From: Flavobacterium sp. N1994
Lineage (GTDB): Bacteria; Bacteroidota; Bacteroidia; Flavobacteriales; Flavobacteriaceae
Length of the DNA: 64,000 nucleotides
Assembly: GCF_025947145.1 (NCBI RefSeq)
Contig: NZ_CP109999.1
Location: 3,100,001-3,164,000, forward strand
Reading direction: 5' to 3'
The translations under genes were made by a program, and so were the position numbers. Shown in pieces: positions 1 through 7,133 of this stretch. A model generated the notes under the pieces. It did not search any database. It was not told the origin of the DNA and worked only from the letters and a program-made list of their open reading frames with translations. Each line of letters opens with the position of its first letter. Within the stretch, counting starts at the first letter, position 1.

Positions 1-726
1 TTTACGGTTGCACCAAGTTTATTTGGAGCAGATCCGAATGGTAATTTTGAATTCCAAATAGATGCCAATTTTAATGTGCATTGCCCAGCTGGAAATTTTA
101 TTTATACCATATCCGATAACTCAGCGAATATCGGCCCCGATGTGAGCTTTACTAATTGTTGCAAAGCAACCTTAACCTTAATTTCGCCTGCAGATGATGT
201 CAATAATTTAGCAACACCACTGCTGAAGACTAAGGAAAGATCAGATTGGATTAAAGCAGCCAATATTGTTTCAGTAGGTGATAACGTTTTGTCTAATGGA
301 GTAGTGTATCATGCCACCAATTTTGTAGAACTTAATCCTGGTTTTGAAGCCGTGTTTGGTTCCCAATTTTCTGCCTATCCCGAAGGATGCTCTGGCAACT
401 TTACTTATAAAACACCAACTCAGAACAGTGTGGTAACTAATGGTCAACCAGCAATGGGTAAAGAAACGGTTAATTTGGTTAAAGTAATCAAAGGATTTGC
501 TATTATCCCAAATCCATCCAGTAGCACCATCGAAATTGTAATGAAAGGAGCTCAATTCAGTAGAGTGAGTATTGCCACCATTGACGGTAAAGTGGTTGAT
601 GAAAAACAAGTAGAAAAAACAGATAGAACCCAAATCGATGTAAGCCGTTATGCCAATGGTATTTATATCATCAACATTACTTCTGAAGACGGACAATTAG
701 TAACCGAAAAGTTGATAAAGAACTAG
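1..726 (+). CDS. T9SS C-terminal sorting domain protein (3' part only)
   Basis: The frame is open from base 1, so the true start is outside the window and only the last 241 residues are visible. Around bases 250-395 there is a segment of the form N-x2-V-x2-G...V-Y-x-A...L-x-PGF-x4-G-x2-F-x-A...GC, a small beta-rich module common just before sorting domains in Bacteroidetes secreted proteins. From about base 490 the C-terminus has the type IX secretion signal layout: IIPNPSS, then beta strands, then YANGIYIINI and a final lysine-rich EKLIKN. The product should be exported by T9SS and attached to the surface or released. The catalytic or binding part is upstream and cannot be seen. A strong terminator follows at 751-777. 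Confidence 0.85.
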   Translation, partial: FTVAPSLFGADPNGNFEFQIDANFNVHCPAGNFIYTISDNSANIGPDVSFTNCCKATLTLISPADDVNNLATPLLKTKERSDWIKAANIVSVGDNVLSNGVVYHATNFVELNPGFEAVFGSQFSAYPEGCSGNFTYKTPTQNSVVTNGQPAMGKETVNLVKVIKGFAIIPNPSSSTIEIVMKGAQFSRVSIATIDGKVVDEKQVEKTDRTQIDVSRYANGIYIINITSEDGQLVTEKLIKN

Positions 727-750
727 TTTTTCCCTAAATACTTATAAACA

Positions 751-777
751 AAGCTTCTCCTAACCGAGAAGCTTTTT
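751..777 (+). terminator. Intrinsic terminator of the T9SS protein gene
   Basis: AAGCTTCTC (751-759) pairs perfectly with GAGAAGCTT (766-774) around a 6-nt loop and runs into a T tract. The -7 element of the next gene begins at 778, directly against this T tract. Confidence 0.85.
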
Positions 778-785
778 TATATTTG
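778..785 (+). promoter_or_regulatory. -7 promoter element for the deiminase-like gene pair
   Basis: TATATTTG matches the Bacteroidetes housekeeping -7 consensus TAnnTTTG and lies 21 nt before ATG 807. No good -33 TTG is seen at 17-23 nt spacing. The element contains the in-frame TTG at 783, which is therefore not the start codon. Confidence 0.6.
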
Positions 786-806
786 TCCCAAGCCAAAAGC
801 TATTTT

Positions 807-1721
807 ATGCTACAATTAAATGTAAAAAACGAAACGTCAAGATTAAGAGCCGTAGTGCTCGGTTCCGCCGTTAATAATGGTCCAACACCAACAAAAGAAG
901 AAGCTTACGATCCCAAATCACTAGAACACATTCTAGCAGGAACCTATCCTGTAGAAGAGGATATGGTCAAAGAAATGGAAGCTTTTAATCAAGTATTTCA
1001 AAAGTATGAGGTACAAGTTTTTCGTCCTGAAATGATTGAAAACTATAACCAAATCTTTACCCGTGACATCGGATTCGTCATTGATGATATTTTTATTAAG
1101 GCTAATATTTTGCCTGATAGGGAACGAGAATTAGATGCCGTCCAGTATGTTATTGATCAAATCAATCCAGCAAAAGTGGTGCGTCCTCCAGAGGAAGTGC
1201 ATATTGAAGGCGGAGACGTGATGCTTTGGAACGATTATATTTTCATAGGAACTTATAAGGGTTCTGATTACAAAGATTACATTACAGCCCGAACCAATAT
1301 GGCAGGGGTCAATTATATCAAAGCATTATTTCCCAATAAAATGGTGAAAGAATTTGATTTAGTCAAGTCAAAATTAGAAGCTCGAGACAATGCCTTACAC
1401 TTAGATTGTTGTTTTCAACCTGTGGGTAAGAACAAAGGAATCATCTATAAAAGTGGCTTCCGTGAAGAAGCAGATTATGTGTTTTTAGTGAAATTATTTG
1501 GCAAAGAAAACCTCTTTCACATCACTCGAGACGAAATGTATGACATGAATTCCAATGTGTTTTCAATAGACGATACTGTAGTGGTTTCTGAAAAAAACTT
1601 TACAAGATTAAATCATTGGCTTCGTAATAATGGCTTTACAGTAGAAGAAATACCATACGCAGAGATTGCTAAACAAGAAGGACTGTTGAGATGTTCAACA
1701 TTACCGTTAATAAGAGACTAA
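807..1721 (+). CDS. Amidinotransferase/dimethylargininase-family hydrolase
   Basis: A 304-residue protein of the guanidino-group modifying (pentein) superfamily that includes arginine deiminase, dimethylarginine dimethylaminohydrolase and amidinotransferases. Visible family hallmarks are FTRDIGFVID, HIEGGDVM (Glu/Asp that bind the guanidine), LHLDCCFQPVG (catalytic His) and the C-terminal LRCSTLPL with the nucleophilic Cys. The probable reaction is hydrolysis of a guanidino compound such as an arginine derivative, but the exact substrate cannot be read from sequence. ATG 807 was chosen because an in-frame TTG at 783 is inside the -7 promoter element. It is followed after 1 nt by a second member of the same superfamily, so the two are surely co-transcribed. 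They are distant relatives, not a recent duplication. Confidence 0.8.
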   Translation: MLQLNVKNETSRLRAVVLGSAVNNGPTPTKEEAYDPKSLEHILAGTYPVEEDMVKEMEAFNQVFQKYEVQVFRPEMIENYNQIFTRDIGFVIDDIFIKANILPDRERELDAVQYVIDQINPAKVVRPPEEVHIEGGDVMLWNDYIFIGTYKGSDYKDYITARTNMAGVNYIKALFPNKMVKEFDLVKSKLEARDNALHLDCCFQPVGKNKGIIYKSGFREEADYVFLVKLFGKENLFHITRDEMYDMNSNVFSIDDTVVVSEKNFTRLNHWLRNNGFTVEEIPYAEIAKQEGLLRCSTLPLIRD

Positions 1722-1722
1722 C

Positions 1723-2658
1723 ATGAAACAAACTACCAATGCCATACTGATGATTCGCCCTGTAGCGTTTCGTATGAACGAGCAAACTGCCGTAAATAAT
1801 TATTATCAAAAAGTACTGGACGGACTCTCGCCAGAAACGGTAAATGCTAAGGCTCAAGCCGAGTTTGATGCGTTTGTCAATAAATTGCGAAAAGTAGGTG
1901 TGCAGGTAACTGTCGTCGAAGATACTTTAGAGCCTAATACGCCAGACAGTATTTTTCCTAACAACTGGATTTCCTTTCACGAAAGTGGAGATGTGGTGTT
2001 ATATCCCATGTTTGCCGAAAATCGCCGTGCCGAAAGAAGAGAAGATATTTTGGATGTTTTAGAAGACGAAGGTTTCGAAATCAATGAAATCATGGATTAT
2101 ACTTTGGCAGAAGAAGACAATGTTTTTTTAGAAGGCACAGGAAGTTTGCTTTTAGACCGAGAAAACGGGAAAGCTTATTGCGCCCTTTCTCCAAGAGCCG
2201 ATGAAGAATTGATGATTGAGTTTTGTGAAGATTTTGAATTTACGCCCGTAATTTTTGAAGCGTTTCAAACCGTAAATGGCGAAAGAAAACTAATTTATCA
2301 TACCAACGTAATGATGTGCCTTGGCGATACGTTTGCCGTAATTTGTGCCGATTGTATCGATGACAAAAAAGAACGCAAAATGGTCCTTGATAGTCTTCGT
2401 GGAGACGACAAAGAAATCATCCTAATCACAGAAGATCAGGTAAACAACTTTGCAGGAAACATGTTAGAAGTAAAAGGGAAAAATGACGAGCGATTTTTGG
2501 TGATGAGTGAATCAGCTTATAAAAGCTTAACCAAAAAACAAATCGCCCAACTAGAAGCCCATGTAGAAATCATTCATTCTAGCTTAGACACTATCGAAGC
2601 TTGTGGAGGTGGAAGTGCTCGCTGCATGATGGCCGAAATTTTCCTTCCGAAAGCCTAA
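1723..2658 (+). CDS. ctlX: Arginine-deiminase-related protein, CtlX-like
   Basis: A 311-residue pentein-fold protein resembling the citrulline utilization hydrolase CtlX group. It opens with AILMIRPVAFRMNEQT, has the guanidine-binding region DSIFPNNWISFH, a Glu/Gly stretch VFLEGTGSLLLD, the catalytic-His region LIYHTNVMMCLG, and the nucleophile Cys in GGGSARCMMAEI near the C-terminus. All catalytic elements look intact. It starts 1 nt after the stop of the upstream family member and shares its promoter. The likely role is nitrogen salvage from arginine-like or citrulline-like compounds in the cytoplasm. The substrate is uncertain; the symbol is a family-level assignment. Confidence 0.75.
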   Translation: MKQTTNAILMIRPVAFRMNEQTAVNNYYQKVLDGLSPETVNAKAQAEFDAFVNKLRKVGVQVTVVEDTLEPNTPDSIFPNNWISFHESGDVVLYPMFAENRRAERREDILDVLEDEGFEINEIMDYTLAEEDNVFLEGTGSLLLDRENGKAYCALSPRADEELMIEFCEDFEFTPVIFEAFQTVNGERKLIYHTNVMMCLGDTFAVICADCIDDKKERKMVLDSLRGDDKEIILITEDQVNNFAGNMLEVKGKNDERFLVMSESAYKSLTKKQIAQLEAHVEIIHSSLDTIEACGGGSARCMMAEIFLPKA

Positions 2659-2680
2659 ACGATTATACTACTTTTCAAAG

Positions 2681-2717
2681 AATCCCAAAAACTAATATAG
2701 CTTTTGGGATTTTTTTA
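2681..2717 (+). terminator. Intrinsic terminator after ctlX-like gene
   Basis: AATCCCAAAA (2681-2690) pairs with TTTTGGGATT (2702-2711) and is followed by a T run. The remaining ~190 bases to the stop of the convergent marC gene hold no gene. They contain two copies of AATTCGTAATT (about 2835 and 2892) and the related GTCGTAATT, a degenerate dispersed repeat of unknown role. Confidence 0.85.
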
Positions 2718-2905
2718 TGGATGTCTCCATGGGGTTTTGTTCGGGATTGTACTACCCCTTTGCGAACCAATATCGAACATAACTCGAAGAAGCTATAAAG
2801 GATTATTTTTTAGATACAGAATACTTTCTCAAAATTCGTAATTTATTCCGCTACGCTCCATACAGTCGAGCAAATCTCGTGTCGTAATTTTCAATTCGTA
2901 ATTAA

Positions 2906-3529
2906 TTAAATTCCTCTAACAATACTCAAAACAGAGCTAATGATATATTGAATTCCTATAGCAATGGTTAGAAATCCAATGATTCTAGAAATAGCTACGA
3001 TTCCAGAAGCTCCAAGGTATTTGGCTAAATAATGAGCACTGCGAAGAATTAAAAAAACAACAAAAGCCACTATAAAAATAGCAAAGGAGGAAATAAGAAT
3101 TTCATGAGTAGTATTGTGCTCTTGATAAAAGGCAATCAATAACGAAATAGAACCCGGACCAGCAAGCATCGGCATGGCTAATGGCGTTAAAGCAATGTCA
3201 TTTCTGTTTTCAATATCTTGTTGGACTTTTTTATCAATCCCACGATTTTTACTGAACTTTCCATTCAAAAGCGAAAACCCGGAACTGGCAATAATAATAC
3301 CTCCAGCAATTCGAAGTGCGCTAATGGTTATTCCGAAAAAGGTCAACACATATTGTCCGATGAAAAATGAAATAATTAGAATAATGAAAACATCTATGGC
3401 GGTCCAAAGCGAAACTCTAGAACGTTCTTTTTTAGTGTAATCTTGAGTTAAGCCCACAAAAATAGGCACGGTTCCAATAGGATTCAGCACTGAAAAAAGC
3501 GCCGCAAATAGAAAAAGAAAAAGCTCCAT
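2906..3529 (-). CDS. marC: MarC family integral membrane protein
   Basis: A 207-residue, very hydrophobic protein with about six predicted membrane segments and the family signatures LFSVLNPIGTVPIF near the N-terminus, a central SGFSLLNGKF region and LTPLAMPMLAGPGSI in the second half. It matches the usual MarC/UPF0056 length. The family sits in the inner membrane; despite the name, a direct role in antibiotic resistance was not upheld for the E. coli protein, and transport function remains unclear. On its own strand a -7-type element TACCTTTG (plus strand CAAAGGTA, 3541-3548) lies 11 nt before the start. It is convergent with the CtlX-like gene. Confidence 0.88.
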   Translation of the reverse strand: MELFLFLFAALFSVLNPIGTVPIFVGLTQDYTKKERSRVSLWTAIDVFIILIISFFIGQYVLTFFGITISALRIAGGIIIASSGFSLLNGKFSKNRGIDKKVQQDIENRNDIALTPLAMPMLAGPGSISLLIAFYQEHNTTHEILISSFAIFIVAFVVFLILRSAHYLAKYLGASGIVAISRIIGFLTIAIGIQYIISSVLSIVRGI

Positions 3530-3540
3530 AGTTTTTTTGG

Positions 3541-3548
3541 CAAAGGTA
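3541..3548 (-). promoter_or_regulatory. -7 element upstream of marC
   Basis: Reads TACCTTTG on the minus strand, an exact TAnnTTTG match 11 nt upstream of ATG 3529, implying a very short leader. No -33 TTG is seen at proper spacing. Confidence 0.45.
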
Positions 3549-3615
3549 ATTCCTCAGTTTTACTTTAAATATTAAATAGAAGTTAAATAAATCTTCCGAA
3601 TTATAAAGTTACCAT

Positions 3616-3623
3616 TATCTTTG
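3616..3623 (+). promoter_or_regulatory. -7 element for CoA-binding protein gene
   Basis: TATCTTTG fits TAnnTTTG and lies 18 nt upstream of ATG 3642. The last three bases form an in-frame TTG that should not be taken as the start codon. Confidence 0.55.
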
Positions 3624-3641
3624 ACACCAAGAAATGAAATC

Positions 3642-4007
3642 ATGAAAAATAAGAAGACTTTGGTCCTTGGGGCTACCACAAAACCAGAAAGATACGCCTT
3701 CAAAGCGATTACGATGTTGGTCGAAAAAGGGCATTCAGTGATTGCGATTGGCTCTAATATGGGAGAAGTGGCTGGCATTACTATCCGAACCAAAAACATT
3801 CCACTTAAAAATATTGATACGGTGACATTGTATCTAAATCCAGTGCGTCAAAGGGAGTATTATAATTACATTATCGAAACAAAACCCAAGCGTGTTGTCT
3901 TCAATCCTGGAACGGAGAACCCCGAGTTTTATCAGTTATTACAAGGCAACGGTATCAAAGTAGAAGTAGCTTGTACTTTGGTTTTATTGGCGACCAATCA
4001 ATATTAG
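3642..4007 (+). CDS. CoA-binding domain (Rossmann) protein
   Basis: A 121-residue single-domain protein of the CoA-binding (YccU-like) family. The N-terminus KKTLVLGATTKPERYAFKA is the nucleotide-binding Rossmann start, followed by LVEKGHSVIAIG and the typical late segment RVVFNPGTENPEF. The whole protein is just this domain; function in the family is generally unknown, though the fold binds CoA or a similar nucleotide. The start at 3642 follows the -7 element by 18 nt. Its TAG stop overlaps the stop codon of the convergent symporter gene, the two sharing TTAG at 4004-4007, so there is no terminator between them. Confidence 0.85.
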   Translation: MKNKKTLVLGATTKPERYAFKAITMLVEKGHSVIAIGSNMGEVAGITIRTKNIPLKNIDTVTLYLNPVRQREYYNYIIETKPKRVVFNPGTENPEFYQLLQGNGIKVEVACTLVLLATNQY

Positions 4008-5500
4008 TAACGCGTATTTTGAGTCGCTGGTTTACTGATTAAAAGCAATCCGATAAAGGTGATGAATCCGTTTACGATGATTAATTCATTGTCGAAAGTA
4101 TAATCGCCAAAAAGTTCAACCGAATACTTACTGATAAAGAAACATATCGCTGGAGAAATTAAGCAGATAAAAGGCACCAGTTTGTCATGCACTGTTTTTG
4201 ATTTCACAAACAACCCAAAAGCATACAATCCCAAAAGTGGTCCATAAGTGTAGGAAGCAATCTTGAAAATCATCTTTACTACTGAAGCATCATTCACCGC
4301 ATTGAATATCACAATTACCAAAAACATAAGAATTGAAAATCCAATATGAACAAAATGTCTTGTTCTAACTACATTGGGTTTGTTTTGGTTTTCGGTTTTA
4401 TCCATACCTAAAAAATCAACGCAGAAGGATGTCGTTAAAGCAGTCAGTGCCGAATCGGTCGTAGCAAATGTCGCTGCTGTCAATCCCAATAAGAATACTA
4501 CTGCTGGAACAATACCTAATGATTTTAGCGCAATTTCAGGGAAAAGAAAATCGGTTCTAGCTACATCATCTACCATCGGAACGGCTATGCCATTTTTCTC
4601 AGCAAACATATACAGTAAGGCTCCAACACTTAAGAAGAAGATGTTGATGATCACAAAAATTCCGGTAAAAGTGAACATGTTCTTTTGCGCTTCGCCAATG
4701 TTTTTGCAGCTTAAATTCTTTTGCATCAAATCTTGGTCTAATCCAACCATAGCAATAGTTACAAAAATCCCCCCTAAGATTTGTTTCCAAAAATAATTCC
4801 CTTTCAGATAATCGTCAAAGAAGAATATTTTAGAGTAGTTGCTTTGTTTTACGGCTTCAAAAGCTTGAAAAAAAGTAAAATCTAAACTGCTGCAAATGAA
4901 AAATATCGTCAAAAACACAGAAGAAACTAAGAAGAATGTTTGCAAACTATCGGTAATAATAATCGTTTTTAAACCACCACGATAAGTGTAGGCGAATATC
5001 AATCCGAGTGAAATTAAAACGGTTAAAGCAAACGGCACGTGAAAAGAATCAAATACATAACGTTGTAATACAATCACCACTAAATAGAGTCGGAAAGCTG
5101 AACCAATTGTTCGACTAATTAAGAAAATAGTAGCAGCCGTTTTATAACTGACAACCCCTAAACGTTGCTCGATATAACCATAAATGGAGGTCAGATTCAT
5201 ACGATAATATAGCGGGAGTAAGACTTTGGCAATGATTAAAAACCCAATGGCATTTCCCAAAACAAACTGGAAGTATTTGAACTGTAAATCGGGATTGCCC
5301 ACTTCCCCTGGAACCGAAATAAAAGTAACGCCAGAGAGCGCTGTTCCTATCATTCCGAAAGCCACCAAATACCATTTAGAGTTTTTATTGGCTTTAAAAA
5401 AAGTATCATTGTCGGAGCTTTTTTTACTGACTAAATTGGAAATCAAAATCAGTAAACCAAAATAAAGAATGATGATAATAAGAATCGTAGTTGGTGACAT
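4004..5500 (-). CDS. Sodium:solute symporter (SSS family)
   Basis: A 498-residue multi-spanning membrane protein of the sodium:solute symporter family. The N-terminal segment is followed by a cytosolic stretch KKSSDNDTFFKANKNSKW, then GTALSGVTFISVPGEVG, the typical SSS region near helix 1-2, and YGYIEQRLG, which is characteristic of the family. About 13 membrane segments are likely. The substrate cannot be named; related Bacteroidetes proteins are often linked to sugars, sialic acid or amino acids. It stands alone, convergent with the CoA-binding gene and divergent from recR. No clear -7 element is visible upstream of its start. Confidence 0.88.
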   Translation of the reverse strand: MSPTTILIIIILYFGLLILISNLVSKKSSDNDTFFKANKNSKWYLVAFGMIGTALSGVTFISVPGEVGNPDLQFKYFQFVLGNAIGFLIIAKVLLPLYYRMNLTSIYGYIEQRLGVVSYKTAATIFLISRTIGSAFRLYLVVIVLQRYVFDSFHVPFALTVLISLGLIFAYTYRGGLKTIIITDSLQTFFLVSSVFLTIFFICSSLDFTFFQAFEAVKQSNYSKIFFFDDYLKGNYFWKQILGGIFVTIAMVGLDQDLMQKNLSCKNIGEAQKNMFTFTGIFVIINIFFLSVGALLYMFAEKNGIAVPMVDDVARTDFLFPEIALKSLGIVPAVVFLLGLTAATFATTDSALTALTTSFCVDFLGMDKTENQNKPNVVRTRHFVHIGFSILMFLVIVIFNAVNDASVVKMIFKIASYTYGPLLGLYAFGLFVKSKTVHDKLVPFICLISPAICFFISKYSVELFGDYTFDNELIIVNGFITFIGLLLISKPATQNTRY

Positions 5501-5593
5501 AAGTTCAGGTTTTACAGAAAGCCAAAATACAAAAAAAGAATACAGAACAAAGAAGAAAGAGTAAAGACGATTATTTTGATGAAAAGTTCTGCT

Positions 5594-5621
5594 TTCTTTG
5601 TTCTTTGTTCTTTGTTCTTTT
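5594..5621 (+). repeat. 7-bp tandem repeat in the recR promoter
   Basis: Three perfect copies of TTCTTTG (5594-5600, 5601-5607, 5608-5614) and a fourth 6/7 copy (5615-5621), ending 3 nt before the -7 element at 5625. Each copy ends in TTG, and the middle one is placed 17 nt from the -7 element, in the expected -33 window. Confidence 0.85.
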
Positions 5622-5624
5622 CTC

Positions 5625-5632
5625 TAAATTTG
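5625..5632 (+). promoter_or_regulatory. -7 element of recR, 4 nt from ATG
   Basis: TAAATTTG is an exact TAnnTTTG match. Only CCAA separates it from the recR ATG at 5637, so transcription would start at or next to the start codon (probable leaderless mRNA). TTG at 5605-5607 in the heptamer array is a candidate -33 element with a 17-nt spacer. Confidence 0.6.
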
Positions 5633-5636
5633 CCAA

Positions 5637-6257
5637 ATGGAATTTTCATCAAAATTGCTAGAAAAAGCAGTTAACGAAATGGCGCAATTGCCAGGTATTG
5701 GGAAGCGAACGGCTTTGCGATTGGTATTGCATTTGTTAAAACAACCTTCGGAGCAGACTCATTTTTTGTCCAATGCGTTGACAACGATGCGCGATAATAT
5801 TAAATTTTGTGTTTCCTGTCATAATATTTCAGATGTTGACGTATGTGAAATATGTAATAATCCTAAGAGAAATCACAAAATTATTTGTGTAGTCGAGGAT
5901 GTTCGCGATGTCATGGCTATTGAAAATACGAATCAGTTTAAGGGGATTTATCATGTTTTGGGAGGTAAAATTTCGCCGATAGATGGTGTTGGTCCGAATC
6001 AATTGACTATTGCTTCTTTGGTCGCCAAGGTAAAATCAGGAGAAATTGAAGAATTAATTTTTGCCTTAAGCTCTACAATGGAAGGCGATACAACGAACTT
6101 TTACATCTTCAAACAAATCAAAGACTATCCCTTGAAAACCTCTACGATTGCTAGAGGAATTGCAGTTGGCGATGAATTGGAATATGCTGATGAAGTGACT
6201 TTAGGACGTAGTATTTTGAACCGCATACCGTTTGAAAATACCTTAAAAAATATATAA
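5637..6257 (+). CDS. recR: Recombination mediator RecR
   Basis: A 206-residue protein of normal RecR length. An N-terminal helix-hairpin-helix (about 8-35, [20 protein letters not shown]) is followed by an intact zinc finger with Cys58, Cys61, Cys70 and Cys73, then a Toprim domain ([13 protein letters not shown], about 83-180) and the C-terminal [19 protein letters not shown] motif. It acts with RecF/RecO to load RecA on gapped DNA. ATG 5637 is the only sensible start. It is divergent from the symporter gene, and the polysaccharide operon promoter lies 25 nt beyond its stop. Confidence 0.96.
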   Translation: MEFSSKLLEKAVNEMAQLPGIGKRTALRLVLHLLKQPSEQTHFLSNALTTMRDNIKFCVSCHNISDVDVCEICNNPKRNHKIICVVEDVRDVMAIENTNQFKGIYHVLGGKISPIDGVGPNQLTIASLVAKVKSGEIEELIFALSSTMEGDTTNFYIFKQIKDYPLKTSTIARGIAVGDELEYADEVTLGRSILNRIPFENTLKNI

Positions 6258-6280
6258 CAAAATAATAGCAAACTACATTT

Positions 6281-6309
6281 TTGTAATTAGAATTGAAAAA
6301 CTATCTTTG
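6281..6309 (+). promoter_or_regulatory. Complete promoter of the polysaccharide operon
   Basis: TTG at 6281-6283, an 18-nt spacer and TATCTTTG at 6302-6309 fit the Bacteroidetes -33/-7 promoter (TTG-N17-23-TAnnTTTG) well. ATG 6334 follows by 24 nt. This is one of the two best promoters in the window and should drive wza-wzc and the nucleotide-sugar genes. Confidence 0.7.
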
Positions 6310-6333
6310 TTTGCTAATTTTTTATTAAAAATA

Positions 6334-7122
6334 ATGAACCAACCCAAAATATATTTATTACTGCTATTGAGTATTTTAGTCACTTCATGTATCCCTAAAA
6401 AGGATTTGATTTATTTACAAGATAAAAACGACACCAACCCTCAAACGGTTACACCCTCAAATCAAAAACCTTATCGTCTTCAAACTAATGACATCTTACT
6501 GATTACTATAAAAGCAATAGATCCTAAATTAGTTGAAATCTTTAATACTTCTGGAGCTCAAAATACTATGGTAGCTAGTGAGCAAAGTAGTTACTTTAAT
6601 GGTTATTCTGTTGATGATCATGGTAATATTAGAATGCCCATCTTAGGAGAAATTAATGTTTTAGGGTTTACCATTGAAGAAGTAAGAGTTAAAGTGGAGA
6701 AAATGCTTCACGATCAATATTTTAAAACGGAGGCTGGTATTTTTGTTACCGTTAAACAGGCTGGTTTTAGATATACTATTAATGGGGAAGTGGGTACTAC
6801 CGGAACTAAAGTTTTGTATCAAGACAAAGTAAATATCATGGAAGCTATTGCTAATTCTGGTGATATTGCAATTACTGGCGACAGAAAGGATGTGAAAGTA
6901 ATTAGAAGATATCCTCAAGGAAGTGAAACATTTACTATAGATTTAACAGATAGTAAAGCCGTTAATTCACCTTGTTTCTACCTTCAACCCAACGACTACA
7001 TTTATGTTAAGCCCTTGAAACAAAAAACATGGGGAACAGGGAAAACAGGTATAGAGTCACTTACTACCATAATTACTTTGTTATCATTAGCAACAACAAC
7101 CTATTTGTTACTTAGAAACTAA
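6334..7122 (+). CDS. Polysaccharide export lipoprotein (Wza-like)
   Basis: A 262-residue outer-membrane polysaccharide export protein. The start at 6334 gives a clean lipoprotein signal (IYLLLLLSILVTSC), with the lipidated Cys at about residue 19. The mature part has the poly-export domain YRLQTNDILLITIKAIDP, the conserved GNIRMPILGEINVLGFT stretch, a soluble-ligand-binding beta-grasp segment FRYTINGEVGTTGTKVLYQ, and a C-terminal hydrophobic segment STTIITLLSLATTTYLLL. It forms the outer-membrane export channel partner of the Wzc kinase encoded 11 nt downstream. An in-frame TTG at 6307 belongs to the promoter. Confidence 0.9.
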   Translation: MNQPKIYLLLLLSILVTSCIPKKDLIYLQDKNDTNPQTVTPSNQKPYRLQTNDILLITIKAIDPKLVEIFNTSGAQNTMVASEQSSYFNGYSVDDHGNIRMPILGEINVLGFTIEEVRVKVEKMLHDQYFKTEAGIFVTVKQAGFRYTINGEVGTTGTKVLYQDKVNIMEAIANSGDIAITGDRKDVKVIRRYPQGSETFTIDLTDSKAVNSPCFYLQPNDYIYVKPLKQKTWGTGKTGIESLTTIITLLSLATTTYLLLRN

Positions 7123-7133
7123 TTCCATTTTTC

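Noticed and set aside
2718..2905. Small protein gene in the ctlX-marC intergenic region
   Set aside because: The only plus-strand frame overlaps the end of ctlX and crosses the terminator; composition is noncoding.
2820..2905. Insertion sequence remnant (AATTCGTAATT repeats)
   Set aside because: Only short imperfect repeats are present, without inverted ends or transposase fragments.
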